From assembly GCA_937967645.1 (NCBI GenBank), contig CALBTT010000184.1:1-64000 (forward strand): a DNA stretch of 64,000 nt, in the 5' to 3' direction. Source of the DNA: an uncultured Zoogloea sp. (GTDB lineage: Bacteria > Pseudomonadota > Gammaproteobacteria > Burkholderiales > Rhodocyclaceae). Numbering within the stretch: position 1 is the stretch's first letter; the number at the start of each line of letters is the position of its first letter. A program made the translations under genes and the position numbers. Shown piece after piece: positions 26,255 through 33,863 of this stretch. The notes under the pieces are model-generated. The model was not told where the DNA came from and did not search any database. It worked only from the letters and a program-made list of their open reading frames with translations.

Positions 26255-26506
26255 TCAGCGGAAACGCTGGTGGGTGGCGTCGTGGAGGTTCCAGGCGAAA
26301 TCCCCCTGCGGACGGGGGGCATCCGGGGTCTCCAGGAAAATCACGTGGTGCTCGGCGCAGAAGGACTGGAAGGCGGCTTCGGGCATGATCAGTTCGACGG
26401 CCACTTCCGGCTCGCCCACCGAGAACTCGAACTCCACCATGCCGTTGTCGCGCCGGCCGGTGACGCGCACGAACTTGCGGGTCACGTCGAAACGGGTCTC
26501 TGTCAT
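26255..26506 (-). CDS. dmpK: Phenol hydroxylase assembly protein P0 (DmpK type)
   Basis: 83 aa from ATG 26506, which has AGGAGGAGCC just upstream; the longer open frame to 26611 overlaps the operator and is unlikely. The pattern FVRVTGRRDNGMVEFEFSVGEPE and LIMPEAAFQSFCAEHHV matches DmpK/PhP0. In other systems this protein helps assemble the active hydroxylase but is not part of the mature enzyme. It is the first gene of the phenol hydroxylase unit. The HpaR-type operator lies about 105-125 bp upstream of the start codon. Confidence 0.9.
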   Translation of the reverse strand: MTETRFDVTRKFVRVTGRRDNGMVEFEFSVGEPEVAVELIMPEAAFQSFCAEHHVIFLETPDAPRPQGDFAWNLHDATHQRFR

Positions 26507-26611
26507 GGCTCCTCCTGGTCTTTGCGCCGCCGGCATCGAGGCGCGGCGGTCGGACGCTTCAGGGCCTGGATGGCCCCCACCGGCGTGTTCGGTGAGACGC
26601 CATTGCACCAA

Positions 26612-26629
26612 ACATTAAGATGTTAGTGA
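26612..26629 (-). promoter_or_regulatory. HpaR-type operator (site C) upstream of the phenol hydroxylase operon
   Basis: The sequence ACATTAAGATGTTAGTGA has a perfect right arm (TTAGTGA) and five of seven matches in the left arm relative to site B. There is no TTGACT next to it, unlike sites A, B and D, so the promoter here is probably activator-dependent (HpaA is encoded next door). Only one copy is visible. Confidence 0.55.
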
Positions 26630-26682
26630 ATGGACGATCAGCGCCTTGGCTTGTACTTTTCAAAGCCAGGCTGATGGAGCGA

Positions 26683-27639
26683 TCAGCGAACCTGATCCTG
26701 GTGCTGGATGCGGAACTGACTGGGGGTCAAACCCGTGCGGCGGGTGAAGAAGCGGGAGAAGTAGGCCGGGTCGGCAAAACCCAGCGTGTAGGAGAGCTCC
26801 CCCACCGGGGTGGTGGAGAAGCGCAGCAGGCGACGCGCCTCCTGCAGCAGGCGGTCGTGCACCACCTCCTTGGAGGCCAGGTTGGCCATGCGCCGGCACA
26901 CGTCGTTGAGGCGGGCCTCGGTCACCTTGAGCTGGCGGGCGTAATCGGGCAGCGTCAGGTGGTCGCGGAAATGGGCCTCCACCAGATCGCAGAAGCTGAG
27001 GAAGATGCGCAGATCCTCCCCCCGCTCGCGCCTCAGGGCGCTGGAGGGCGTATGGGTGGCGAGCAGCCGGTTCAGACTGATGAAGAAGCACTGTCCCAGG
27101 GCCCGCACCGCCGCCGAGCGCCCCTTGTCGCGGCCGCCGAACTCCTGACGCAGCAACTCGGACAATTGCAGCAGGCGCGCCACCTCGGCCTGGACGCCCT
27201 CCTCCGCCCCGCCCAGGGGCAGGAAGGCCGCCTCGCGCAGCTGGGCGTCGGGCCACAGGCCCGGCAGGGACGCATACCAGCCGCGCACCACCTCCTGGCG
27301 CACGGTGATCACGTGGCCGTCCGTATCCTCGTCGGAATAGAAGGCGTGGGGGATCGCCGGCGGGGTGATGAAGAGCAGCGGCGCATCTCCGAAGTAGGCC
27401 TGGTCATCGAGCTGCAGGCGGATGCTGCCGCGGGTCAGCACATGCACCTGGTAGAACAGGGAATGACGATGGGCCGGCGTATTACGGCCGAAGATCTCGG
27501 CCAGCCGGCCGAAGGTCTCGTAGTGGACGTCGCAGTCCGGATCGCCCTCGTAGATGCGGGTGATGTAGATGTCGGGGATGGCCTGGGCGGAGGGCTGGCC
27601 CCGTGGATCGGAGGCCCCCGGAACGTCGTGGGTGGACAT
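26683..27639 (-). CDS. hpaA: HpaA-like AraC-family activator
   Basis: 318 aa. The N-terminal cupin-like sensor has the HpaA pattern: AHRHSLFYQVHVLTRGSIRLQLDDQ, then LLFITPPAIPHAFYSDEDTDGHVITVRQEVV, closely following the 4-hydroxyphenylacetate regulator of enteric bacteria. The C-terminal AraC helix-turn-helix has TLPDYARQLKVTEARLNDVCRR and LGFADPAYFSRFFTRRTGLTPSQFR. It is divergent from hpaR, and the operator at 27652-27669 sits between them. Its own TTGACT box (27674-27669) would give a very short or no leader, so the start could be leaderless. Its likely targets are the promoters carrying sites A-C. Confidence 0.8.
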   Translation of the reverse strand: MSTHDVPGASDPRGQPSAQAIPDIYITRIYEGDPDCDVHYETFGRLAEIFGRNTPAHRHSLFYQVHVLTRGSIRLQLDDQAYFGDAPLLFITPPAIPHAFYSDEDTDGHVITVRQEVVRGWYASLPGLWPDAQLREAAFLPLGGAEEGVQAEVARLLQLSELLRQEFGGRDKGRSAAVRALGQCFFISLNRLLATHTPSSALRRERGEDLRIFLSFCDLVEAHFRDHLTLPDYARQLKVTEARLNDVCRRMANLASKEVVHDRLLQEARRLLRFSTTPVGELSYTLGFADPAYFSRFFTRRTGLTPSQFRIQHQDQVR

Positions 27640-27651
27640 CCCGCAAGAAGA

Positions 27652-27674
27652 TCACTTCGATGTTAGGGAGTCAA
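27652..27674 (-). promoter_or_regulatory. HpaR-type operator (site D) between hpaA and hpaR
   Basis: TCACTTCGATGTTAGGGA (27652-27669) matches the sites before the HpaG-like gene and dctP, including the flanking GTCAA that forms a minus-strand TTGACT (27674-27669). A -10 at 17 bp would be TCTTCT, which is weak. The position suggests autoregulation of the hpaA/hpaR pair. Confidence 0.6.
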
Positions 27675-27736
27675 CAGGTATCATTGAGTGCATCCACCCG
27701 GGAGCCCCCTCCCCCACCACAGGAGTTCGAACGTCC

Positions 27737-28276
27737 ATGCAGAGCAGGATTTCCTACCGCAACCTGCCCCAGCTTTTCCTGAAAGCCCGGGAGGAGCTGA
27801 TCTGCCATTTCCGCCCCATCCTCAACCACTTCGGCCTCACCGAGCAGCAGTGGCGCATCCTGCGGGTGCTCAGCGAGCGGGAACAGCTCGAACCCTGGGA
27901 GATCTGCGACATCTGCCAGATCCTCAGCCCCAGCCTGGCCGGCGTGCTGTCGCGCATGGACGACATGGGAGTGATCAGCCGCAGCCGCGTGCCGGAAGAC
28001 CAGCGCCGGGTCATCGTGCGCCTGAGCCCGAAGGGCGCCGAGATGGTGGAAGAGATCGCCCCGCTGATCCAGGCCCAGTACCGCAACCTGGAAACCTCCC
28101 TGGGTCGCGAACTGATCGACGAGCTCTACACCGTGCTCGACAAGGTCATCACCGGCCCGCACCCCCCCGTGGAGCGGATCGCCCTGCCGGAACGCAGCCC
28201 GCAAGCTGCCGCTGAAGCCCCCAAAGCGCCCGAGAAGAAAAGGAAAAGCCCCCGACGGGGTACGGCGGAGGCCTGA
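27737..28276 (+). CDS. hpaR: HpaR-like MarR-family repressor
   Basis: 179 aa from ATG 27737 (an AGGAG site lies 11 bp upstream). The winged-helix core follows HpaR closely: SRISYRNLPQLFLKAREELI, LTEQQWRILRVLSE, LEPWEICDICQILSPSLAGVLSRM and the wing RSRVPEDQRRVIVRLS. The DNA-reading helix region and the IC-x2-C pattern are typical of this group, whose ligand in enteric bacteria is (hydroxy)phenylacetate or homoprotocatechuate. The C-terminal tail (PQAAAEAPKAPEKKRKSPRR) is about 30 residues longer than usual and basic. It probably binds sites A-D. Confidence 0.8.
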   Translation: MQSRISYRNLPQLFLKAREELICHFRPILNHFGLTEQQWRILRVLSEREQLEPWEICDICQILSPSLAGVLSRMDDMGVISRSRVPEDQRRVIVRLSPKGAEMVEEIAPLIQAQYRNLETSLGRELIDELYTVLDKVITGPHPPVERIALPERSPQAAAEAPKAPEKKRKSPRRGTAEA

Positions 28277-28490
28277 TTCAAACACGTCCTGCACCTGTTC
28301 CGCGCAACACGCTTCCGGCGAGATCGATCCTCCGCCGCGTGTAAAAACGGCCAGGATCAGCACGTCCCACTGAAACAGTGGTCGGCACCAAAGTAGCGGC
28401 CATCGGTGCAAAGACGATCACCTGTGCGAAGGCAGAAGCGGGGAGTCCCGCCTTAATCGCCTCCGCCCACACGCATGGCGTACCACCTCA
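28277..28490. other. Gene-free gap after hpaR
   Basis: No convincing gene. A 64-codon open frame on the minus strand (28278-28472) shows no family I recognise and has no ribosome site. The gap marks the left edge of a lower-GC stretch (28.5-30.8 kb). Confidence 0.4.
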
Positions 28491-29114
28491 TTACTTGGCG
28501 AAGGTGGATATCACCTGATCGGCGAACTGAGTGACATCAGGAAACGCCTGGAATAAGCCCCTGATTCGGACAATCGCCTGATCCCTGCTCTCGTCCTTGA
28601 TCTCAAGCTGACTCAGGAGGCTTGAAAGATAACTGCCACCACCGGCCTGAATATCGGCAGCGATCTGGGCATGGCTCAAAAGAATGAACTCCCTGATCTT
28701 TTCGGCCTTGGACTTCTCAACCTTTCCATTTGCCGAATTCGTGCCATCGGCTTCCAATGTGACAAGAAACTGATTCGGAACATATTCATGCATGGCTCCC
28801 GTCGCTGCGTCGGTGGTGGAACCCAGCACCCCGCCGATCGCAATGTTTCCGAAGAACCAACCACTGACCGTCGTTCCCATTGTCGTGGAGAACTCCTTGT
28901 AGCCCTCCTTCCGAACGACCAGGATCTGATTACTCTTTTTCTCCAGCTGCAGGCTCAGCGGAGTCTGCCCGATCGGCCGTCCATCGATCATGACCGTTGC
29001 ACCGGCCGGGATCGACTGAAAAGAGACGAGTTGAGTCTTACCATTCACGATGGTGGCGCAGCCCGCGACAGAAGCCAAAGCAAGAACGAGCGAGAAAAAA
29101 TCTCTTCTTTTCAA
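28491..29114 (-). CDS. PEGA-domain lipoprotein
   Basis: 207 aa. An N-terminal lipobox (ALASVAGC, cysteine about 19) marks it as a lipoprotein. A PEGA-like beta domain follows (SIPAGATVMIDGRPIGQTPLSLQL), then a glycine-rich hydrophobic stretch (GWFFGNIAIGGVLGSTTDAATGA) and a polar helical C-terminal part. PEGA domains are found in surface and cell-envelope proteins, with no defined enzymatic role. GC content and codon use are visibly lower than in the neighbouring catabolic genes. It is divergent from the DUF4105 gene at 29175, so the two may be functionally linked and acquired together (inference). Confidence 0.65.
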   Translation of the reverse strand: MKRRDFFSLVLALASVAGCATIVNGKTQLVSFQSIPAGATVMIDGRPIGQTPLSLQLEKKSNQILVVRKEGYKEFSTTMGTTVSGWFFGNIAIGGVLGSTTDAATGAMHEYVPNQFLVTLEADGTNSANGKVEKSKAEKIREFILLSHAQIAADIQAGGGSYLSSLLSQLEIKDESRDQAIVRIRGLFQAFPDVTQFADQVISTFAK

Positions 29115-29174
29115 AACACCCTCTTTTCATATGTAAAATGAGTACAACTGCATTGTCATCAACTATTTTTAGCC

Positions 29175-30815
29175 ATGCAAGTCGCTTTGTTTTCTGGCAC
29201 AAACTTTCACACATGCCTGATGCTTATCCTTGCAATCGTCACAACACCGTTGAACAGCCACGCCGATGACCTATGGAAGATTGCCCGGCCATTCGCCTCG
29301 AATCCGGAATGGCTAGGACTCCTGCACTACAAACCCGATGGACGCAACGATGCCTACCGCAGCGCAGCGGTCGGGCAAGACTTCTTTCTCGCTGAGGATG
29401 GGTCCACGAATCCGCTATCGGAGCTTACGAAAACACTGGAGCTCCTGACCGAAGGGTCAACGGCGGCCATCCACTTCGCCTGCTCTTATCCTGCACGCTC
29501 CAAGTGGGTGTTGGAGAAATTAGGGACAGACAAGTGGATTGACTTCAGCCAATGCACCGAACTGCAGCGCTGGAAAGATGAAATCAATACAAGGGGGGCA
29601 ACGCTTGTATTTGCATCGTCCTATAGCGGCAGTCCGTCCTCAATGTTCGGCCACACCTTATTGAGACTCGAGGGCAACCGGACTCCCCTGCTTTCATACG
29701 CAGTAAATTTCGCCGCCCCCGTACCGTCTACCGACGGTCTGAGCTACCCGATCAAAGGGCTGACCGGCCAATACCTGGGTCGTTTTTCTGTCATGCCTTA
29801 TTACCAGAAGATCAGGGAATATCAGCACATGGAGAAGCGCGATATATGGGAGTACAGCCTCTCCCTGAGCGATACCGAGCTGGAGCGGCTGACTGATCAT
29901 ATATGGGAGCTGAGAGATGTTGGCTTCCCGTACTACTTCCTGGACGAGAACTGCGGATCGATGATGCTGGAGCTGCTCGGCATCCTTCGACCGAACCTGA
30001 CTCGAGGGCGGCCCCCAGGCCCTGCCGTCATTCCCCAGGAGACCTTACGAAAACTGACGAGCTCGCCATCATTGGTAGCTGGCGTTCATGAGGTCTCACG
30101 GCGTGGTGAGCTGATCCCGGCCACGGACTCATCGAAGAGCCCCCCGCATGATGGGCATGCATCTGCTTCTATTGATCTGAGCAGAGGCTGGATGCTATCT
30201 GCTGGGAGGCAGCGAGAAATCACGGAAATTGCGGTAAGAGGAGGCTATCACGACGCGATGGATCCCCTCGAAGGCTATCCAAGGGGAGCCGAGATCAGTT
30301 TTCTTCGCGCAAGCCTCTACGCATTGAACGGTTCAATCACCTTGAGATCCGTGGACTTCTTCCAAATCCAGTCCACTCAGGCAAACGGCGGGGGAGCGCT
30401 GACCAACGCATGGCGCGGAGGAGTTTCCCTATCGCGAGAACACGTGCCCGACTCCCTCAAGAATGACTCCCTGAGTCTGCAGGGCCACTATGGAGCGGGC
30501 TATTCGAAAAAGATTGGCTCCTTTGTCACGTATGGGCTACTCGATCTTCACGTTGCGGGGGCCACCGGGTTCTTAAACGCCGGGGCCGGCCCAAGGCTTG
30601 GATTTTCGTACAAGGAAAGCTCCGGAAGCTCCCTAGCTGGCGCAGCCTCAAGAGTGGGATTCACGAATGGATCAGGCAGCGTCACCGAAATCGAACTTCT
30701 TCTCGGAAAAAAAATAAGCAAGGACATCACCTTCATGGCAAGCGCAGTGCAGCGTGATGGCCGCTCATTTGAAAGCAAGCGAACATTCAGCGTCGGGCTC
30801 AGGCTCTACTTTTGA
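29175..30815 (+). CDS. DUF4105 (Lnb-type periplasmic domain) protein
   Basis: 546 aa. After a leader with a hydrophobic segment (CLMLILAIVTTPLNSHA) comes the DUF4105 core, with STAAIHFACSYPARSKWVLEKLG, FASSYSGSPSSMFGHTLLRLEG and FPYYFLDENCGSMMLELLG. This cysteine/histidine pattern suggests a papain-like fold, and the exact reaction is unknown. The last 200 residues look like beta-strands and end in GLRLYF, as in outer-membrane proteins. The start is uncertain because an earlier or later methionine is possible. The base composition is clearly more AT-rich than the flanks, a sign of transfer. Confidence 0.65.
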   Translation: MQVALFSGTNFHTCLMLILAIVTTPLNSHADDLWKIARPFASNPEWLGLLHYKPDGRNDAYRSAAVGQDFFLAEDGSTNPLSELTKTLELLTEGSTAAIHFACSYPARSKWVLEKLGTDKWIDFSQCTELQRWKDEINTRGATLVFASSYSGSPSSMFGHTLLRLEGNRTPLLSYAVNFAAPVPSTDGLSYPIKGLTGQYLGRFSVMPYYQKIREYQHMEKRDIWEYSLSLSDTELERLTDHIWELRDVGFPYYFLDENCGSMMLELLGILRPNLTRGRPPGPAVIPQETLRKLTSSPSLVAGVHEVSRRGELIPATDSSKSPPHDGHASASIDLSRGWMLSAGRQREITEIAVRGGYHDAMDPLEGYPRGAEISFLRASLYALNGSITLRSVDFFQIQSTQANGGGALTNAWRGGVSLSREHVPDSLKNDSLSLQGHYGAGYSKKIGSFVTYGLLDLHVAGATGFLNAGAGPRLGFSYKESSGSSLAGAASRVGFTNGSGSVTEIELLLGKKISKDITFMASAVQRDGRSFESKRTFSVGLRLYF

Positions 30816-30918
30816 CCATGCCGATATCAGGACCTGCAAATGCCATGACTCGTGCCACATTGGATGATCGACCGATCCGCAGCGAACAGCCCCCAAGACC
30901 AGTCAAATCACGGACACA

Positions 30919-30941
30919 GTCCGGATGGATCAGATCCGGAC
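30919..30941. terminator. Possible bidirectional terminator hairpin
   Basis: Perfect 8-bp stem GTCCGGAT (30919-30926) with ATCCGGAC (30934-30941), 7-nt loop, between the convergent DUF4105 gene and hpaI. No T run follows on either strand, so confidence is low. Confidence 0.35.
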
Positions 30942-30980
30942 CCATAACCGGCAGGAGGCCACATCGCGGGCCAACCCACC

Positions 30981-31781
30981 TCAATAGCTCCCTCCCGGGA
31001 CATTCACCTCTCCCCCGGTCTTGTAGGCCGTCGCCAGGCTGGTGGTGGCGGCCGCCAGCAGCATCGAGTCGACTCCCACCGCGATGAAGCGGGCGCCCGC
31101 CTCCCGGTAGCGGCGCACCAGCGCCGGATCGCCGCACAACACACCACCGGCCTTGCCGGCCCGGGCCACGCGGGCCAGACCGTCCTCGATCATGGCCACG
31201 ATGTCCGGATGGTTAGGCTCGCCGAGCAGATCGAAGGACGCCGCCAGGTCGGCCGCACCAAAGAACACCCCGTCCACGCCATCCACCGCCAGGATGGCAT
31301 CCAGCGCCTCCATGCCGTTACGGGTTTCGACCTGTACCAGCAGACACATGGCGTCGTTGGCACGTTCGGCATAGTCACCGATGCGGCCCCAGCGGGACGC
31401 CCGGGCGATCGAACTGCCCACCCCTCGAATGCCCTGGGGCGGGTAGCGCATGGCCTGCACCAGGTGGGCAGCCTGCTCGGCGGACTCGACCATCGGGATC
31501 AGCAGGGTCTGCACGCCGGTCTCGAGCAATTGCTTGATGAGGACATGGTCGCCCTGGGGCGGGCGCACCACCGGCTGGGAGGGATAGGGGGCGATGGCCT
31601 GCAGCTGGGCAAAGATGGTGCGCAGGTCGTTGGGACCGTGCTCCGCATCGATCAGCAGCCAGTCGAAACCAGCCCCGGCGCAGATCTCGGCGCTGAAGGT
31701 TTCCGACAGGCCCAGCCACAGCCCGTATTGCAGTTCTCCGGCAAGCAGGCGCTGCTTGAACAGGTTGTCCGGCATTTCCAT
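30981..31781 (-). CDS. hpaI: HpaI-like 4-hydroxy-2-oxoheptanedioate aldolase
   Basis: 266 aa. The HpcH/HpaI class II aldolase pattern is strong: LWLGLSETFSAEICAGAGFDWLLIDAEHGPND, AIAPYPSQPVVRPP, IRGVGSSIARASRWGRIGDY, VQVETRNGMEALDAILAVDGVDGVFFGAADL. The conserved arginine, metal-binding glutamate and aspartate are in these blocks. It splits the last HPC-pathway intermediate to pyruvate and succinic semialdehyde. It sits apart from the HpaG-like gene by 31 kb in this window, with no HpaR-type operator visible in front of it. Start ATG 31781; a second ATG lies two codons later. Confidence 0.85.
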   Translation of the reverse strand: MEMPDNLFKQRLLAGELQYGLWLGLSETFSAEICAGAGFDWLLIDAEHGPNDLRTIFAQLQAIAPYPSQPVVRPPQGDHVLIKQLLETGVQTLLIPMVESAEQAAHLVQAMRYPPQGIRGVGSSIARASRWGRIGDYAERANDAMCLLVQVETRNGMEALDAILAVDGVDGVFFGAADLAASFDLLGEPNHPDIVAMIEDGLARVARAGKAGGVLCGDPALVRRYREAGARFIAVGVDSMLLAAATTSLATAYKTGGEVNVPGGSY

Positions 31782-31973
31782 GGTGATGACTCCTTGTTTC
31801 TGGTGGGACGCATAGCGCGAGGCTATCATCGAAATCTGCGTGATGTGGAAAACCGGGGACAAGCCCCACGGACGACTATTTGCCTGGCGGAAACAGTGAA
31901 GCTTCCGACGGCCGTTTATCCCGCCTGGGGGCATCGCTAGAATGCTCGCCCCTGTCTTTACGCCGAGCTTACT

Positions 31974-32903
31974 TTGCTGACCATCCTGAGCATCACCGGC
32001 CCCATCTTCATGCTCATCGCGATCGGCTTTGCCGCTGTGCGCCACGGCCTGCTCAGCCGCGCGGAGATGCGCCCCCTGGGCGTCTTCGTGATCCACGTCG
32101 CCCTGCCCGCCCTGTTTTTCAAATCCATGAGCGAGCGCAACCTGGCGGACGTGGTGGGCGGTCACCTGATGCTGGTCTATGTGCTCGGTTCCCTGCTCGC
32201 GGCCGGCCTGGGCCTCGCTGCCAGCTGCCTGCTGCGCCGACGCAGCCTCCAGGTCGGGGCCGTTCAGGCGCTGGGCATGGCCACCTCGAACAGCGCCTTC
32301 ATCGGCTACCCCATCGCCCTGCAGCTCTTCGGCCCGTCGGCCGCCGGCGCCCTTGCCGTGTTCGCCCTGATCGAGTCGATGGTGATGATGCCCCTGACCC
32401 TGACCCTCGCCGAAGCCGCCGGCGGCCAGGGCGGACGCTGGACACAGGTGCTGGGAGAGGCCCTGCGCCGCCTGTCCCGCAACCCCTTCGTGCTGGCCAT
32501 CGCCGGCGGCGCGGCCTGGTCGGCGATCGGCATTCCACTCCCTCAGCCCGTCGGCCGGATGATGGACATGCTGGCTGCAGCCTCGGCGCCGGTCGCCCTG
32601 TTCTGCATCGGCGGTACCCTGGCCGGGCTCAACATGCGCGGCATGCTGGGCGACATCAGCCTCATCGTCGCCGGCAAGCTGCTGCTCCACCCCCTGTGCA
32701 TGTACCTGGTCCTGCTGGCCCTGCCCGCTGCGGATTCCCATATCGGCACCGCCGCGATCCTCAATGCGGCGATGCCGATGTTCAGTGTCTATCCCCTGCT
32801 GAGCCAGAAATTCGGCCAGGAAGGGGTCAGCGCCGCCGCCCTGGTGGGCGCCACCACCCTGTCCTTCTTCACCATCAGCGCGCTGCTGTGGGTGCTGCAT
32901 TGA
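31974..32903 (+). CDS. AEC-family (auxin efflux carrier-like) permease
   Basis: 309 aa with about 10 hydrophobic segments. The N-terminal ITGPIFMLIAIGFAAVRHGLLS and the conserved ATSNSAFIGYPIALQLFG stretch are typical of AEC-family carriers such as MdcF-like transporters of organic acids. It probably starts at TTG 31974; no ATG start with a ribosome site is evident. A candidate -10 (TAGAAT, 31938-31943) lies upstream. It is divergent from hpaI, so a role in moving a pathway acid is possible, but the substrate is not readable. Confidence 0.7.
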   Translation: MLTILSITGPIFMLIAIGFAAVRHGLLSRAEMRPLGVFVIHVALPALFFKSMSERNLADVVGGHLMLVYVLGSLLAAGLGLAASCLLRRRSLQVGAVQALGMATSNSAFIGYPIALQLFGPSAAGALAVFALIESMVMMPLTLTLAEAAGGQGGRWTQVLGEALRRLSRNPFVLAIAGGAAWSAIGIPLPQPVGRMMDMLAAASAPVALFCIGGTLAGLNMRGMLGDISLIVAGKLLLHPLCMYLVLLALPAADSHIGTAAILNAAMPMFSVYPLLSQKFGQEGVSAAALVGATTLSFFTISALLWVLH

Positions 32904-32927
32904 GGCGGGGAGAGCGTGTCGGGGGGC

Positions 32928-32997
32928 TGTAGGGGCGGCTTCAGCCGCCCGCAGGTGCTTGATCGGAGTCCGCGGGCGGCTGAAGCCGCCCCTACAC
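32928..32997. repeat. REP-like paired palindrome, copy R2
   Basis: 70-bp element with the same ends as R1 (TGTAGGGGCGGCTTCAGCCG and its inverse complement), between the convergent AEC carrier and quinone reductase genes. Its centre (AGGTGCTTGATCGGAGTCCG) resembles that of R3. Confidence 0.85.
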
Positions 32998-33013
32998 CGT
33001 CCCCACACCGACC

Positions 33014-33712
33014 CTACAGCGGCCGGAGGGTCTCGTCGAAATCGTCCAGCGACGGGAAGCGCAGTGGTTCGAGCCGATCCAGGTCCTGCAGGTGCCGGCC
33101 ATAGCCTTCGAGGATGCTGCGCCGCTCCGCTTCCTCCAGGTAGGGCACATGGAAGGCCACGTAGGGCGGCAGCACGCGCAGGCCGACATAGGCGAGCATG
33201 CCGCGCAGGATCGGCTGGAGCATCACCTCCAGCTCGCCATGCACCGCACCAAGGCCGAACATGTGGGCCTGCCCGCCGAGGGAAATGGCCAGCATCGCTG
33301 ACTTGCCCTTCAGACCGCCCCGGTCGTAGATGCGCCGGCCGCCGTAGCACAGGCCGGAGATGAAGACCCGATCGATCCAGCCCTTCATGATGGCCGGCAT
33401 GCCGTACCAGTAGATCGGGAAGTTGAAGATGATCAGGTCGGCCCATTTCACCTTGTCCACCTCGGCCGCGATGTCCGGCGCCAGGGCGCCCTTGCCGTAG
33501 GCATGGCGCTGCTCCAGCGCGTACACCAGGTAATCGGGGTTGGCCCGTTCGCTGAAATCCGCGGCGCTGGCCACCGGATTGAAGCCCATCGCATACAGGT
33601 CGGACACCTGCACCGCATGCCCCGCCGCTTCGAGGGTGCGCTCCGACAAGTCCTTCATGGCTGCATTGAAGGAGCGCGGCTCGTTGTGGGCGAAGACGAT
33701 CAATACGTTCAT
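33014..33712 (-). CDS. NAD(P)H quinone oxidoreductase, flavodoxin-like fold
   Basis: 232 aa from ATG 33712. It starts MNVLIVFAHNEPRSFNAAM, the FMN/FAD phosphate loop of the flavodoxin_2 family (NQO1/MdaB/KefF relatives), and has FNFPIYWYGMPAIMKGWIDRVF, the family's central motif. Such enzymes reduce quinones by two electrons, which would protect a catechol-producing cell from quinone stress. The gene lies downstream of the meta-pathway operon terminator on the same strand, so it has its own promoter. The substrate is inferred. Confidence 0.75.
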   Translation of the reverse strand: MNVLIVFAHNEPRSFNAAMKDLSERTLEAAGHAVQVSDLYAMGFNPVASAADFSERANPDYLVYALEQRHAYGKGALAPDIAAEVDKVKWADLIIFNFPIYWYGMPAIMKGWIDRVFISGLCYGGRRIYDRGGLKGKSAMLAISLGGQAHMFGLGAVHGELEVMLQPILRGMLAYVGLRVLPPYVAFHVPYLEEAERRSILEGYGRHLQDLDRLEPLRFPSLDDFDETLRPL

Positions 33713-33751
33713 GTGTGTAACCCCGGACGCCAGGACGCCGCGCGCCTGGTT

Positions 33752-33789
33752 AAAAAAAACCCCTTCGCGACGCCGCCGTAGCGAAGGGG
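33752..33789 (-). terminator. Rho-independent terminator of the meta-pathway operon
   Basis: Perfect 9-bp stem CCCCTTCGC (33760-33768) with GCGAAGGGG (33781-33789), followed on the minus strand by eight T (33752-33759). It is located 75 bp after the last operon gene. Confidence 0.92.
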
Positions 33790-33863
33790 CCAAGATACGA
33801 CCGACTATCCGGAGAGGAGAGGGAGGGTGTCGGTCGAGGGAGTAAACCTAGGGTGAAGCGGCC

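Noticed and set aside
26507..26682. Sigma-54 (-24/-12) promoter expected for a phenol hydroxylase operon
   Set aside because: Looked for GG-N10-GC type elements upstream of dmpK on the coding strand and found none convincing.
27671..28411. Minus-strand frame opposite hpaR
   Set aside because: It overlaps hpaR completely; HpaR has clear MarR motifs and a ribosome site.
28278..28472. 64-codon minus-strand frame after hpaR
   Set aside because: No ribosome site, no recognised family, and short enough to arise by chance.
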